Origin: JALSRK01 sp964461995
GTDB lineage: Bacteria > Acidobacteriota > Terriglobia > Bryobacterales > Bryobacteraceae
NCBI GenBank assembly: GCA_964461995.1
Contig: CAYWXL010000002.1
Coordinates: forward strand, 1-64,000
Direction of reading: 5' to 3'
Length of the DNA stretch: 64,000 nt
Shown here: in pieces, positions 17,601-26,435 of the stretch
How positions within the stretch are numbered: the first letter of the stretch is position 1
How the letters are laid out: each line of letters begins with the position of its first letter
Program-made: the position numbers and the translations under genes
The notes under the pieces: generated by a model
Seen by the model: only the letters and a program-made list of their open reading frames with translations
What the model was told of the DNA's origin: nothing
Databases searched by the model: none

Positions 17601-17763
17601 CGGGCGCCATAGGGACCGGGGTCCAGAGGAAACGGGTGAGATGAGGACTTCTGGTGACCCAGGCGGCCAGCGACCCGCCGGCGATCATCATTCCTGCAAC
17701 CGCCGCAAGTTTCACCCAGCGAAGATCCGGGGCTGTGGCGGGTTTTCTAGACTCGGCGGCCAT
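14659..17763 (-). CDS. Hybrid sensor histidine kinase / response regulator with MASE-like, CHASE and PAS domains
   Basis: 1034 residues. About seven TM helices (18-240) form a MASE-like N-terminal block. A periplasmic CHASE domain (about 245-460, with GMEVYVPYP and GYVTAVIDTAALI) follows, then another TM (468-486), a coiled coil, PAS plus PAC (about 512-622), HisKA with H663 (AAISHELRTPMTG), HATPase (about 770-890, GTGLGLAISRRLVEMMGG), and a receiver domain (about 908-1025, phospho-Asp in LVLMDVNMPGMDG). CHASE domains sense small extracellular ligands. It has no output domain and no adjacent partner gene, so its target is elsewhere. Confidence 0.9.
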   Translation of the reverse strand: MAAESRKPATAPDLRWVKLAAVAGMMIAGGSLAAWVTRSPHLTRFLWTPVPMAPEIAIGLLLAAAGLLSAVSGWTRATRAAGFAVALSAVFAAVHWANADLHPLWWLYYRTSSGEGAPPVAVDLESVICLFFVGGVFSLSPYWERAWASVTSTALSLVVAATGLVTITISATGGAWLHGDAYLAPMNVHVGGGFVILGVALMAVVSAVRSRREPVRFPWAPLGIAATSLMVVISLCEVVAYERHAWTNEQLDREADRFTRILHARVVASVSSLSVELPAAPLGPSTPAASFEQWARGFLGRHPGYVEVTRRSPDCRVLWKYTLPAYEGRYPPRDREGSVNCNSVHRETRQLGFAIMRRDTASGDHGMEVYVPYPSARMPKGYVTAVIDTAALIDEILSGEPGAELFSMAIYDDEDLVYRRDREPRRSRYLRSVWLRERTTQVFDATPRLEVWPTTQWVESFQSELPETIFVFGFVVTVMLGGMVHLTQKSRERAKQIAELAAQRRRAEEERERLFNLSLDLLCVASSDGFLVELNPAWQRTLGYSTEELKRLNLRDIVHPEDREETMGALQRVLAGETLGGFEARFRAKDGSYRWLLWAARSSPETGLLYAVGKDITERRAAEEELQAKAEEIKRRNDELALALAAAREATETKSRFVAAISHELRTPMTGIIGMTELLLCTNLSDEQRHWAVTVKSSAESLLRIVNDILDISKLEAGRLEIIRAPFDVRLCLRGVVTLLIAQAREKGLRLTTSVDNAVPRRVVGDEGRVRQVLVNLVGNAVKFTERGEVSVKVAAEADPSGGGRRVRFTVTDTGVGIPPDRVNQIFEEFVQADTSPARRFSGTGLGLAISRRLVEMMGGEIGCDSQPGCGSTFWFTIPLVEAVEATAVPVRGEVLPAEPAQFQRKVLVVEDNRVNRLVAEKLLSRLGCEVECVASGQEALERLSEKDYDLVLMDVNMPGMDGLETTRRIRIQEKGLQHTIIIAMTARAMDGDRELCLEAGMDDYISKPVTAASLRRVLEQWRPTRAGQRSSEV

Positions 17764-17926
17764 GTTACGGTGCGGGCGCTCCTCTCATGCCCGGCTGGAT
17801 ACAAAGCGGTGGGAGCCAGGGCCGAACACTCTCTTATTATTTATCAGCCTCCGAGAACAGTATCGGCATTTTGGACGAAATTCCTGAAGCGTCGGTCACA
17901 TTGGCCCGACCGGGAGCCGCATCCAG

Positions 17927-19234
17927 TCAACGGGAGAGGAGTTCGGCGATGCGGTCCGGATCGTTAGGCACGACGACGGGCTTGTTGGCAAAGCGCCCTC
18001 GGATCGGACGGCCGGCGGCGGTTTGCAACGAGCCGGTATGGTAGCGGTGGACGTAGTCAGGATCCTTCAGCAGGTTCCCGGTCAGCACGGCCACGACGTC
18101 GGCCTCCCTGTCGATCAAGCCCGCGTCCGTCAGTTTCCGGATTCCGGCCAGGGTCGCAGCCGACGCGGGTTCGCAGCCGATGCCGGCGCGGCCGATTTGC
18201 GCCTTGGCGTCGGCGATCTCCTCCTCGGAGACCTGTTCGACCACGCCGCCCGAAGTTTCGATCTCGTACCAAGCCTTGGGCCAGGAAACCGGCGCGCCGA
18301 TGCGGATGGCCGTGGCCAGCGTCTCCGGATATGGTTCCGGCTCGAAGCCATCCGGCCGGGGAGCTTTCATGAAGCGGTAGAAGGGCGCGGCGCCTTCAGC
18401 CTGGATCACGGCGAGGCGCGGCAGGCGGGGGATGAAACCGAGGTCGCGAAGTTCGCGGAAAGCCTTGCCCAACGCGGACACGTTGCCGAGGTTGCCGCCC
18501 GGCAAGACGACCCAGTCCGGCGGATTCCAGTCCCGTTGGTCCATCATCTCAATGGCGATCGACTTCTGGCCTTCGATCCGGAACGGGTTGATCGAGTTCA
18601 GCAGATAGATGCCGAGGCGCTCGGCAAGCGTGCGGACGAGGGCGAGAATCTGGTCGAAGTTCGCCTCGACCTGCAGAGTCAGCGCGCCGTATTCCAGCGC
18701 TTGGGCGAGCTTGCCAAGAGCGATGTTGCCGTGAGGGACAAAGATGATGGGCTGCAAATCCGCCGCCGAGGCGTAGGCGGACATGGAAGCGGAAGTGTTG
18801 CCCGTGGAAACGCAGGCCACCCGCCGCATCCCCAGCCGGAGGGCCTGAGAAGCGCCGCAGGTCATGCCGTTGTCTTTGAAGGACCCGGTGGGGTTGAAGC
18901 CCTGGTGCTTGAAGGCCAGCCGCTTCAGTCCACCGTAGGCAGCCGCTTTCACCGATTCGAGCAGCGGAGTGTTGCCCTCCCGCAGGGTGACCACCCGCCT
19001 GAGGTCGTCCAGGAACGGGATCAGCTCCCGGTAGCGCCAGACGCCGCTCTGGTCGAGCGGGGCGTTGCTCATGCGGCGTTCGCGGAAGACGCGCTTCAAG
19101 CGGTCCGGGTCGGGGCGCCAGTCCGCGTAAGCAACCTCGAGCAGGCCGCCGCAGGACGGGCAGTTATAGATGACCTCAGTGACCGGGTGTTGCTTCCGGC
19201 AGGTCTTCTCGAAGCAAACCAGATAGGCGGGCAT
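17927..19234 (-). CDS. thrC: Threonine synthase, second paralogue
   Basis: 435 residues. An N-terminal ribbon carries C7, C12, C25 and C28; the PLP lysine is K120 in FNPTGSFKDNGM; the phosphate loop is LPGGNLGN. GSFKDNG and GGNLGN fit canonical bacterial threonine synthase, so this copy is the better candidate for the housekeeping enzyme. I start it at the ATG at 19234, which begins the Cys ribbon; the frame is open upstream to 19297 but that part is not protein-like and overlaps the divergent dehydrogenase gene. No Shine-Dalgarno is visible, but TATAAT sits 10 bases upstream, suggesting a near-leaderless transcript. Confidence 0.88.
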   Translation of the reverse strand: MPAYLVCFEKTCRKQHPVTEVIYNCPSCGGLLEVAYADWRPDPDRLKRVFRERRMSNAPLDQSGVWRYRELIPFLDDLRRVVTLREGNTPLLESVKAAAYGGLKRLAFKHQGFNPTGSFKDNGMTCGASQALRLGMRRVACVSTGNTSASMSAYASAADLQPIIFVPHGNIALGKLAQALEYGALTLQVEANFDQILALVRTLAERLGIYLLNSINPFRIEGQKSIAIEMMDQRDWNPPDWVVLPGGNLGNVSALGKAFRELRDLGFIPRLPRLAVIQAEGAAPFYRFMKAPRPDGFEPEPYPETLATAIRIGAPVSWPKAWYEIETSGGVVEQVSEEEIADAKAQIGRAGIGCEPASAATLAGIRKLTDAGLIDREADVVAVLTGNLLKDPDYVHRYHTGSLQTAAGRPIRGRFANKPVVVPNDPDRIAELLSR

Positions 19235-19244
19235 GAAACCTACG

Positions 19245-19250
19245 ATTATA
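19245..19250 (-). promoter_or_regulatory. Perfect TATAAT -10 element, 10 bases before the threonine synthase ATG
   Basis: The minus strand reads TATAATCGTAGGTTTCATG. Initiation six to eight bases beyond the hexamer would leave a leader of only two to four bases. No clear -35 is seen at 16-18 bp. Confidence 0.5.
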
Positions 19251-19270
19251 GGGGAGTGGGAGAGCGGGTT

Positions 19271-20245
19271 ATGAAGAGGACGATGCTGGCGGTCCACCTA
19301 GAGAGCGGGACGGTTGCGGTGAGGGAGGTTCCGCTGCCCCGGCGGCGGCCGGGCTACGCTCTCGTCCGGGTGCGGCTGGCAGGGATCTGCAACACGGATC
19401 TGGAGCTGCAACGGGGTTACTACGGCTTCCGGGGCCGGCCGGGGCATGAATTTGTCGGCGAGGTGGTCGCCGCGGACTCGCCCGGGTGGGTGGGCAAGCG
19501 AGTCGTGGGCGAGATCAACCTGGCCTGCGGGAAGTGCGAATGGTGCCGCCGCGGGCTGGGGCGGCACTGCCCGCACCGGACGGTCCTCGGCATCGTGAAG
19601 CACCCCGGGGCCTTCGCTGAGTATCTGACCTTGCCCGAAGCAAACCTCCATCGTGTGCCGGCGGGCGTGCCGGACGAGCATGCGGTTTTCACCGAGCCGG
19701 TGGCGGCGGCCTGCGAGATTCTGGACCAGGTGCGCATCCCAAGTGGGGCCGGCGTGGCCGTGTTGGGCGACGGCAAGCTGGGGTTGCTCATCGCACAGGT
19801 GCTGGCCGCCTGGGGAGCGAAAGTTCGGCTGTACGGCCGGCACAAGCGAAAGATGGCGATCGCCGGGCGTATGGGGATCGAGACGGCGCGCGCGGGCAAG
19901 CGACTGCCGGAGAAGGCCTGGGACTGGGTCGTCGAGGCGACGGGCTCCGAAGACGGGCTGGAGGCGGCGATCCGCATGGCGCGGCCGCGGGGCACAGTGA
20001 TCCTGAAATCGACCGTCCACGGCGTGCCGCGTTGCGACACGGCGCGCGTGGTCGTAGACGAGATCACGCTGGTGGGCTCGCGCTGCGGCCGGTTCCCCCC
20101 GGCGCTTAAACTGATCCGCGCTGGAGCGCTGCGGCTTGAGGAAATGATCTCGGCGCGGTACCGGCTTAGCGAAGCTCCAGCCGCCTTCGCCCACGCGGCG
20201 CGGCCCGGGGCGCTCAAAGTCTTGCTGGTTCCGCCGGGAAGCTGA
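19271..20245 (+). CDS. Zinc-type medium-chain dehydrogenase
   Basis: 324 residues. The GroES-like part holds the catalytic zinc ligands (GICNTDLEL Cys, GHEFVGEV His-Glu) and a structural-zinc lobe with four cysteines (LACGKCEWCRRGLGRHC). A Rossmann domain follows with GDGKLGLL in place of the common GxGxxG. NAD(P)-dependent oxidation of an alcohol or sugar alcohol is expected; the substrate is not evident. It is somewhat short for the family (usually about 340-350). It diverges from threonine synthase, as if the two shared a control region, and converges on aguA with a nine-base gap. The ATG at 19271 is the first in frame; 19283 is an alternative. Confidence 0.8.
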   Translation: MKRTMLAVHLESGTVAVREVPLPRRRPGYALVRVRLAGICNTDLELQRGYYGFRGRPGHEFVGEVVAADSPGWVGKRVVGEINLACGKCEWCRRGLGRHCPHRTVLGIVKHPGAFAEYLTLPEANLHRVPAGVPDEHAVFTEPVAAACEILDQVRIPSGAGVAVLGDGKLGLLIAQVLAAWGAKVRLYGRHKRKMAIAGRMGIETARAGKRLPEKAWDWVVEATGSEDGLEAAIRMARPRGTVILKSTVHGVPRCDTARVVVDEITLVGSRCGRFPPALKLIRAGALRLEEMISARYRLSEAPAAFAHAARPGALKVLLVPPGS

Positions 20246-20254
20246 GGGTTCGAG

Positions 20255-21300
20255 TTACGCCGAGGCGCGTCCAGCCGGCTGCTGTTGGGTGAGGCAGTGA
20301 ATCGTACCGAGGCCGAGCACGAGGTCGCGGCAATAGACGCCGACGACTCGGCGGTCCGGGAAACAGCGAGCAAGGATGTTGAGCGCCCGGCGGTCGTTCG
20401 GGTCGTTGAAGACAGGAACCAGCACGGTGGAGTTGGCGATATAGAAGTTCGCGTAACTGGCGGGCAGGCGCTGACCCTTGAAATAAACGGGCTCCGGCAT
20501 GGGTAGCGGGACGACGCGCAAGGGGCGGCCGCCGGCGGTGGCGGCGTGTTTAAGGCGATCTAGGTTCTCCCGCAGCGGCTCGTAGTTCGCATCGCCGCGG
20601 TCGCGCTCCACCGCGGCGACGACGGTATCGGGCGAAGTGAAACGGGCGATGTCGTCGATGTGGCCGTGGGTGTCGTCGCCAGCGATACCGCGGCCGAGCC
20701 AGACGACGCGGCGGACGCCGAGAAAACGATTCAGGACGGCTTCCCAATCCTGCCGCGAGAAACCTGGGTTCCGGGCCTGGACGGAGCTGAGGAGGCACTC
20801 TTCGGTAGTGAGCGCCGTTCCACGGCCATCGACGTCGATGGCTCCGCCTTCGAAGACGATCCCGGTCTTTACCTGTGGGATGCCCAACTTGCGGGAGACG
20901 AAGTCGGGGACGCGGTCGTCGAGCTGCCAGTCGGAGTACTTCGCCCAGGCGTTGAACTTCCAGTTGGTGATCGAGACGCGGCCGGCGGGGTCGGTAACGA
21001 AGATCGGTCCGGAATCGCGCAGCCAGCCGCGATTGGTGCGGCAGACGTAGAACTCGACCGAGGGGGCCAGGGCGGCAGCGTCCTCGAGGGTGCGCCGCGC
21101 CTTCTCGGCGTGATCGCGATCCTGTACCAGGATGCGGACCTTCTCATAAGGAGCAAGGCGCCGGACGATCTCGGCGTAGACCCAGCGGATGGGGGCGAAC
21201 TTGCCTGGCCAGTCGGAGCGCTCGTGCGGCCAGCCGATCCAGGTGGCTTCGTGGGGCTCCCACTCGGCGGGCATGCGCAGCGGGCCGGGTTGGACGGCGC

Positions 21301-21304
<4 letters not shown>
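20255..21304 (-). CDS. aguA: Agmatine deiminase
   Basis: 349 residues, peptidylarginine-deiminase-type fold. Family motifs present are GWPHERSDWPGK near the N-terminus, FEGGAIDVDGRGT, GDDTHGHIDD, and the active-site cysteine C337 in GTIHCLTQQ. It hydrolyses agmatine to N-carbamoylputrescine and ammonia. The ATG at 21304 overlaps the aguB stop as ATGA, so translation is coupled. Together aguB and aguA give the agmatine route to putrescine. An arginine decarboxylase is not in the window. Confidence 0.95.
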
Positions 21305-22191
<887 letters not shown>

Positions 22192-22204
22192 TCCTAATAT
22201 CTTC

Positions 22205-23041
22205 TCAGAGCCCGGCCGGCTCGAGAAGCGCTGCGAACTCCGCGATCACGCTCCGCAGGCCATGCTCTGCGCGCCGGCCGGCGCGCAACACCTCGTCGTG
22301 TGTGAGTGGAGCGGGCGAAAGTCCGGCCGCCAGGTTCGTGACGCAAGAGATACCCAGAACTTCGATACCCATCTGGCGGGCGGCGATCACTTCCTGAACG
22401 GTGGACATGCCGACGAGATCGGCGCCGATTGAGCGCAGGAAGCGCACCTCGGCAGGGGTCTCGTAACTCGGCCCAAGGACTGCAGCGTAAACGCCCTCGG
22501 ACAGTTCGAAGCCGCAGCGCGCGGCGGCCTGGTGCGCAATTCTCCTGAGCCGCAGGGAGTAGGCCTCGGTCATGTCCAGAAAGCGGGGGCCGAAAGATTC
22601 GGCCTGCGGACCGGCGAGAGGGCTCGCTCCCTGGAGGTTGAAATGGTCGCTGATCAGGACCAGGGATCCGGGAACGAGAGACGGATTCACGGCTCCCGCG
22701 GCATTGGTGATCACGAGGACGCGAGCGCCCAGTTTGCCCGCCGCGCGCACACCGAAAACGACTTCCTCCGGGCTGAAACCCTCATAAAGGTGAACTCGCC
22801 CGCAAAGAATGACGGCCCGCCTCCCGCCGGCGGAGCCAAAAACGAGGCGGCCCGGATGACCCGGGACCGCAGACAACGGCCAGCCGGGAATCCGCGAATA
22901 CGGAATGTCAGCCGAGGGCTTGACGAAGCCAGCGGCGCCGCTCAGTCCGCTGCCGAGCACCACGGCGAAATCGGGACGCGAAACGCCTTCTTGTCTCAGA
23001 AACTCGACGGCTCGCGCGAGCTGGCCGGTTAGATCCGTTAT
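22205..23041 (-). CDS. Purine-nucleoside phosphorylase, apparently starting at ATA
   Basis: Up to 278 residues. PNP/MTAP-family motifs are seen: VLGSGLSG phosphate loop, NAAGAVNP, LGPSYETPAEVRFLR and SCVTNLAAG. It cleaves purine nucleosides with phosphate. The first GTG (22963) would remove the N-terminal helix expected in the family, yet the codons before it (TDLTGQLARAVEFLRQEGV) clearly belong to PNP. Back to the next in-frame stop there is no ATG, GTG or TTG; the one codon where a start is expected is ATA at 23041-23039, overlapping the upstream stop as ATAA. An in-frame CTG lies inside the helix. I annotate from ATA; the start is uncertain, the family is not. Confidence 0.85.
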   Translation of the reverse strand: MTDLTGQLARAVEFLRQEGVSRPDFAVVLGSGLSGAAGFVKPSADIPYSRIPGWPLSAVPGHPGRLVFGSAGGRRAVILCGRVHLYEGFSPEEVVFGVRAAGKLGARVLVITNAAGAVNPSLVPGSLVLISDHFNLQGASPLAGPQAESFGPRFLDMTEAYSLRLRRIAHQAAARCGFELSEGVYAAVLGPSYETPAEVRFLRSIGADLVGMSTVQEVIAARQMGIEVLGISCVTNLAAGLSPAPLTHDEVLRAGRRAEHGLRSVIAEFAALLEPAGL

Positions 23042-24342
23042 CCCACCACTTCGAGAATGAGGTTACTTTCTTCTGGCGGCTGGTTCGAGATCCGGAAGGC
23101 GTCCTCGACTTGCTCGGCGGCTTCATCCAGGCGGTCCTCGTTGGTGTAATAGAGCCGGCAGAGCACCGCGCCCTCGTCCACCTTCTGTCCCACCTTCACC
23201 TCGAGGATGACGCCGACGGCGGGATCAATCGCCTCGTCTCGAGATTCACGGCTGGCTCCGATCATGCCGGCGGCCATGCCGATGTCATGCGCGTCGATGC
23301 CGGTGACGAAGCCAGTCCTCGGGCTGAGGATCTCCCGGGCGCCCATTGCGTTCGGCAAAAGGTCGAACCTGTCCAGCACCTGGGGATTGCCGCCCTGGGC
23401 CTCGATCACTTCCTTGAACTTCTGGTAGCCGGACCCGTCGAGGAGCTTTGACTGGGCCATTTCCCGCGCCTCGCCAATGGTGGCGGTGATCTCGCCGAGA
23501 TAGATCATGCGGGCGGCGAGTTCCAGCGAAAGGGCCGTCAGATCCGTGGGGCCGACGTTCTGCAACGTCTGGGAGGCCTCCATGACTTCGAGCGCGTTGC
23601 CGATGGCGTAGCCGAGGGGCTGGTTCATGTCGGTGATCAACGCCTGGACGCGCTTGTCGGAGCGGCGGCCGATCGCCACCATCATCTGCGCCAGCCGGCG
23701 GGCTTTCACTTGGCGGCGCAATCCGCCGCCGGAGCCTACTTTGATATCGACGACGGTAGCGTCGAGCCCGGTGGCGAGCTTTTTCGCCATGACCGAAGCG
23801 GCCATGAGCGGCACCGACTCCACGGTAGCCGTGTTCTCTCGCAAAGCGCGGAGCCTGGCGTCAGCGGGAACCATGTCGGCGCTGCCCGCCGAGAAGGCGA
23901 GACCGACTTGATTCAATTGCGTGCGAAACTCGTCGATACTCAAGTCTGTCCGGAAACCGGGGATCGATTCCAGCTTGTCGAGAGTCCCGCCGATAGGGCC
24001 GAGGGCGCGCTCGGCCAGCATCGGGACGACCACGCCCGCCGAAGCCGCCAGAGGCGCAGCGATCATCGCCGTCTTGTCTCCCACGCCGCCGGTCGAATAC
24101 ATGTCTACTTTCACTCCCGGCACGGCGGAGAGGTCGAGCGGAACGGCGGTCTGTAGCAGATGGTTCGTCAGCGCCGTCACTTCACCGTCGGACATGCCCG
24201 AGAAATAGACGGCCATCAAGAAGGCCGCCATCTGGTAGTCAGGCACCTCGTTGCGGGCATAAGCTTCCAGGAGCGCGGTAAGCTCCTCAGGGGCGAGTTC
24301 CTCCCCGTCCCGCTTTCGCTGGATCAAGTCGACTATACGCAT
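23038..24342 (-). CDS. Pyrimidine-nucleoside (thymidine) phosphorylase
   Basis: 434 residues. An N-terminal helical domain (VDLIQRKRDGEELAPEEL, FLMAVYFSGMSDGEV) is followed by the phosphate-binding loop STGGVGDKT and a C-terminal domain ending DAFRISNQPP. It cleaves thymidine/uridine with phosphate. The family signature, usually GRGLGHTGGTLDKLE, reads ERALGPIGGTLDKLE, altered at the His-Thr pair. I start at the ATG at 24342, where homologous sequence begins; upstream codons are not protein-like. It is the first gene of the operon with PNP, aguB and aguA. Confidence 0.88.
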   Translation of the reverse strand: MRIVDLIQRKRDGEELAPEELTALLEAYARNEVPDYQMAAFLMAVYFSGMSDGEVTALTNHLLQTAVPLDLSAVPGVKVDMYSTGGVGDKTAMIAAPLAASAGVVVPMLAERALGPIGGTLDKLESIPGFRTDLSIDEFRTQLNQVGLAFSAGSADMVPADARLRALRENTATVESVPLMAASVMAKKLATGLDATVVDIKVGSGGGLRRQVKARRLAQMMVAIGRRSDKRVQALITDMNQPLGYAIGNALEVMEASQTLQNVGPTDLTALSLELAARMIYLGEITATIGEAREMAQSKLLDGSGYQKFKEVIEAQGGNPQVLDRFDLLPNAMGAREILSPRTGFVTGIDAHDIGMAAGMIGASRESRDEAIDPAVGVILEVKVGQKVDEGAVLCRLYYTNEDRLDEAAEQVEDAFRISNQPPEESNLILEVVG

Positions 24343-24487
24343 GGGACAAATGACAGCGTACCATCTTTTTTGGTTGATAGTAAAGGACTTTTCCAACTTC
24401 CCTTTCGGATCGGCTAGCGGCGCGGGCATGTTCGGGGAGCCACAGGGGCCGCGGCGCATCGAAGGGCAGCGAGGAGTCCGCGCTGAA

Positions 24488-26278
24488 TCATGGAACGTCC
24501 CGCTCCGGTGGAAACTCGATGGCGGTCACCACGCCTTGGGTCCCCGTCTCCGCATCTTGTTGTTTCACGTACTCGATTCGCACACTCCGGTCCAGCGGGC
24601 CGCAGGCGAACTCAAAAGAAGCGGCGCCGGCGTTGCGCAACACCACTTCGCCGGGGTCCCGCACGAGAAGCGGCAGCAGCCCGGCATCGGTCCGGACGAC
24701 CAGCCGCGCACGCTCGCCTAGACAATCGAGCCGGGTCAGGCGGCCTTGGACCACGCGGTCGCCGCGACGATTGTACCAAGACCGGGGCGTTTCCACTTCA
24801 GGACGGGCGCCCGGCGGGATCCAATCGGAGGGCTGCTCGACCAGGCGGATCGCTGCCTCGGCCATGTTACGTTGCTCGGGGGTCTGTGCGGCGTGGAGCG
24901 CGCGCCGCGCCGCCTTCCGGGCGTCGGCGGACCGGCCGGCCTGGTGATAGGCGAGCGCCAAGGCGTGCCAATAGTGCGACTGGCGCGGCGAGACGCGGAC
25001 CGCTTGCTCAAACGCCCGTGCCGCGTCGGAGTACTGTCCCCGGGCGGTTGCTTGAAGCCCCAAAAGAAACCATGCTTCGGCGTAGCGGGGATTCCGTTCG
25101 ACGGCCTCTTCGAGATAGTGCTCGACCTCTTCCGCAGGCGCTCCTTCCTCCTTCAATAACATGGCATACTCGAGCCACGTACGGGCGTCCCGGGCGCCCA
25201 GCCGGATCGCTCGCTCGAAATGGGCTTTGGCCGCATCGTGCTGCTTGCGGCTGAGAGCGAGCAGCGCACGAGCGGTTTCCACGCGCGGAGAGTCCGGCCG
25301 GCGCTGCGCGAGCCGAGCCAGCTCCTTTTCGGTGACGTCCCACACGCCGAGGGCGAGTTCCAGATCCAGCAAGACGAGCCGCATCCGCTCTTCGTCCATC
25401 GTCTCCACAACAATGTTCACGGGCGGCGGCGGCTCCCAGGCGTGCTCAACCGTGCGCCAGGTCCCTCGCTGCACGTACAGCCGCAAAGCAGCAAGGGCTT
25501 CAGCGAGATCGCGACCAAACGCCCCGCGGAACGCTTCCTCAGGCGGGAGGCCGGCGGTGAGCAACCGGAACCAGTCGGGAACCTTGTTCCGGTAAGGTGG
25601 AGCGGTCAGCAGCATGTGGATCAAAGCCCAGCTCTGGGCATAGAAGATGCCCGCCCGGCGATCCTCGGCGCGGAGCGGCGAATGCGAGTCCACGGCCTGG
25701 AGAACGCTGGCGTCCAGCCATTCCTCTTGCTGAAGCGCGCGGATGTGGTTCGGGATCAGGCGTCCCGCGATGACACGGTCCTCATCGAGAGTGATCGTCG
25801 AGTAGAACTCCGCCAGTCCCTCTTCGAGCCACTGCGGCAAGCGGACCGAAGTATGGCCGAGCACGACGTGGACATATTCATGAACGAGGATGCGCCGGCG
25901 ATCGGAAGCGGAGGCGTCTACGAGGATGTAGTCGGCGTCAGCAGCGCCGTGGAAGAAGCCGCGGGCGCGCGGCGAGGGGCGGTAAACGTTGAACCGGGAG
26001 CTGGAGCGGAAAAGGAAGACTTTCAAAGGCAGAGGCGCCTCATGGACTCGAGACTCCACGCCCGAAAAAGCCTGGCGAACTTGCTCGAGCGTTTCAGCGG
26101 CGCGCCGGCCGAGGCGCCCGCCGCCGTCGGTGTAGATCTCGAAATGAGGCGTTTCCACATGGATCCACTCTGCGGCCGGGAGAGGCGAAACGGCGACCGC
26201 GAACAGGGCACAGCAGACAAAGGCGACGGACGCGACCGTCCCCTGGCTCCGGTCACCGCCGCCGGTCGCTGGCCTCAT
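24488..26278 (-). CDS. Secreted gluzincin-type metallopeptidase-like protein with TPR repeats
   Basis: 596 residues. A signal peptide (about 12-36) is followed by a peptidase-MA-like/DUF1570 domain with the zinc motif H133-E-Y-V-H137 and a downstream acidic ligand in WLEEGLAEF (150-158). The second half (about 290-480) holds TPR-like repeats (RNPRYAEAWFLLGLQATARGQYSDAARAF type), then a C-terminal beta-rich part of about 90 residues. It probably acts in the periplasm; substrate unknown. Such TPR peptidases are common in Acidobacteria. AAGGAG precedes the ATG. It diverges from scpA. Confidence 0.78.
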   Translation of the reverse strand: MRPATGGGDRSQGTVASVAFVCCALFAVAVSPLPAAEWIHVETPHFEIYTDGGGRLGRRAAETLEQVRQAFSGVESRVHEAPLPLKVFLFRSSSRFNVYRPSPRARGFFHGAADADYILVDASASDRRRILVHEYVHVVLGHTSVRLPQWLEEGLAEFYSTITLDEDRVIAGRLIPNHIRALQQEEWLDASVLQAVDSHSPLRAEDRRAGIFYAQSWALIHMLLTAPPYRNKVPDWFRLLTAGLPPEEAFRGAFGRDLAEALAALRLYVQRGTWRTVEHAWEPPPPVNIVVETMDEERMRLVLLDLELALGVWDVTEKELARLAQRRPDSPRVETARALLALSRKQHDAAKAHFERAIRLGARDARTWLEYAMLLKEEGAPAEEVEHYLEEAVERNPRYAEAWFLLGLQATARGQYSDAARAFEQAVRVSPRQSHYWHALALAYHQAGRSADARKAARRALHAAQTPEQRNMAEAAIRLVEQPSDWIPPGARPEVETPRSWYNRRGDRVVQGRLTRLDCLGERARLVVRTDAGLLPLLVRDPGEVVLRNAGAASFEFACGPLDRSVRIEYVKQQDAETGTQGVVTAIEFPPERDVP

Positions 26279-26435
26279 CGGGCAGCTCCTTGGGACACGT
26301 TCCCCTCATCCGGCATTGTACCCCGCGGGTGGAGATTGGGGCGCGATCCTAGGGCGGCCGAAGCGTTCCAGATACGAACAACTTACTGAGAAACCACCAT
26401 TTAGGCCAGCTTGCCGCGGGCGGCGGCGGCAGCCC

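Noticed and set aside
18023..19270. In-frame extension upstream of the dehydrogenase start
   Set aside because: It lies antisense to threonine synthase and reads like a shadow; dehydrogenase homology begins at about 19271.
24488..26278. Metallopeptidase-TPR protein as part of a secretion or toxin system
   Set aside because: It has no partner genes of such systems and resembles common stand-alone exported TPR peptidases.
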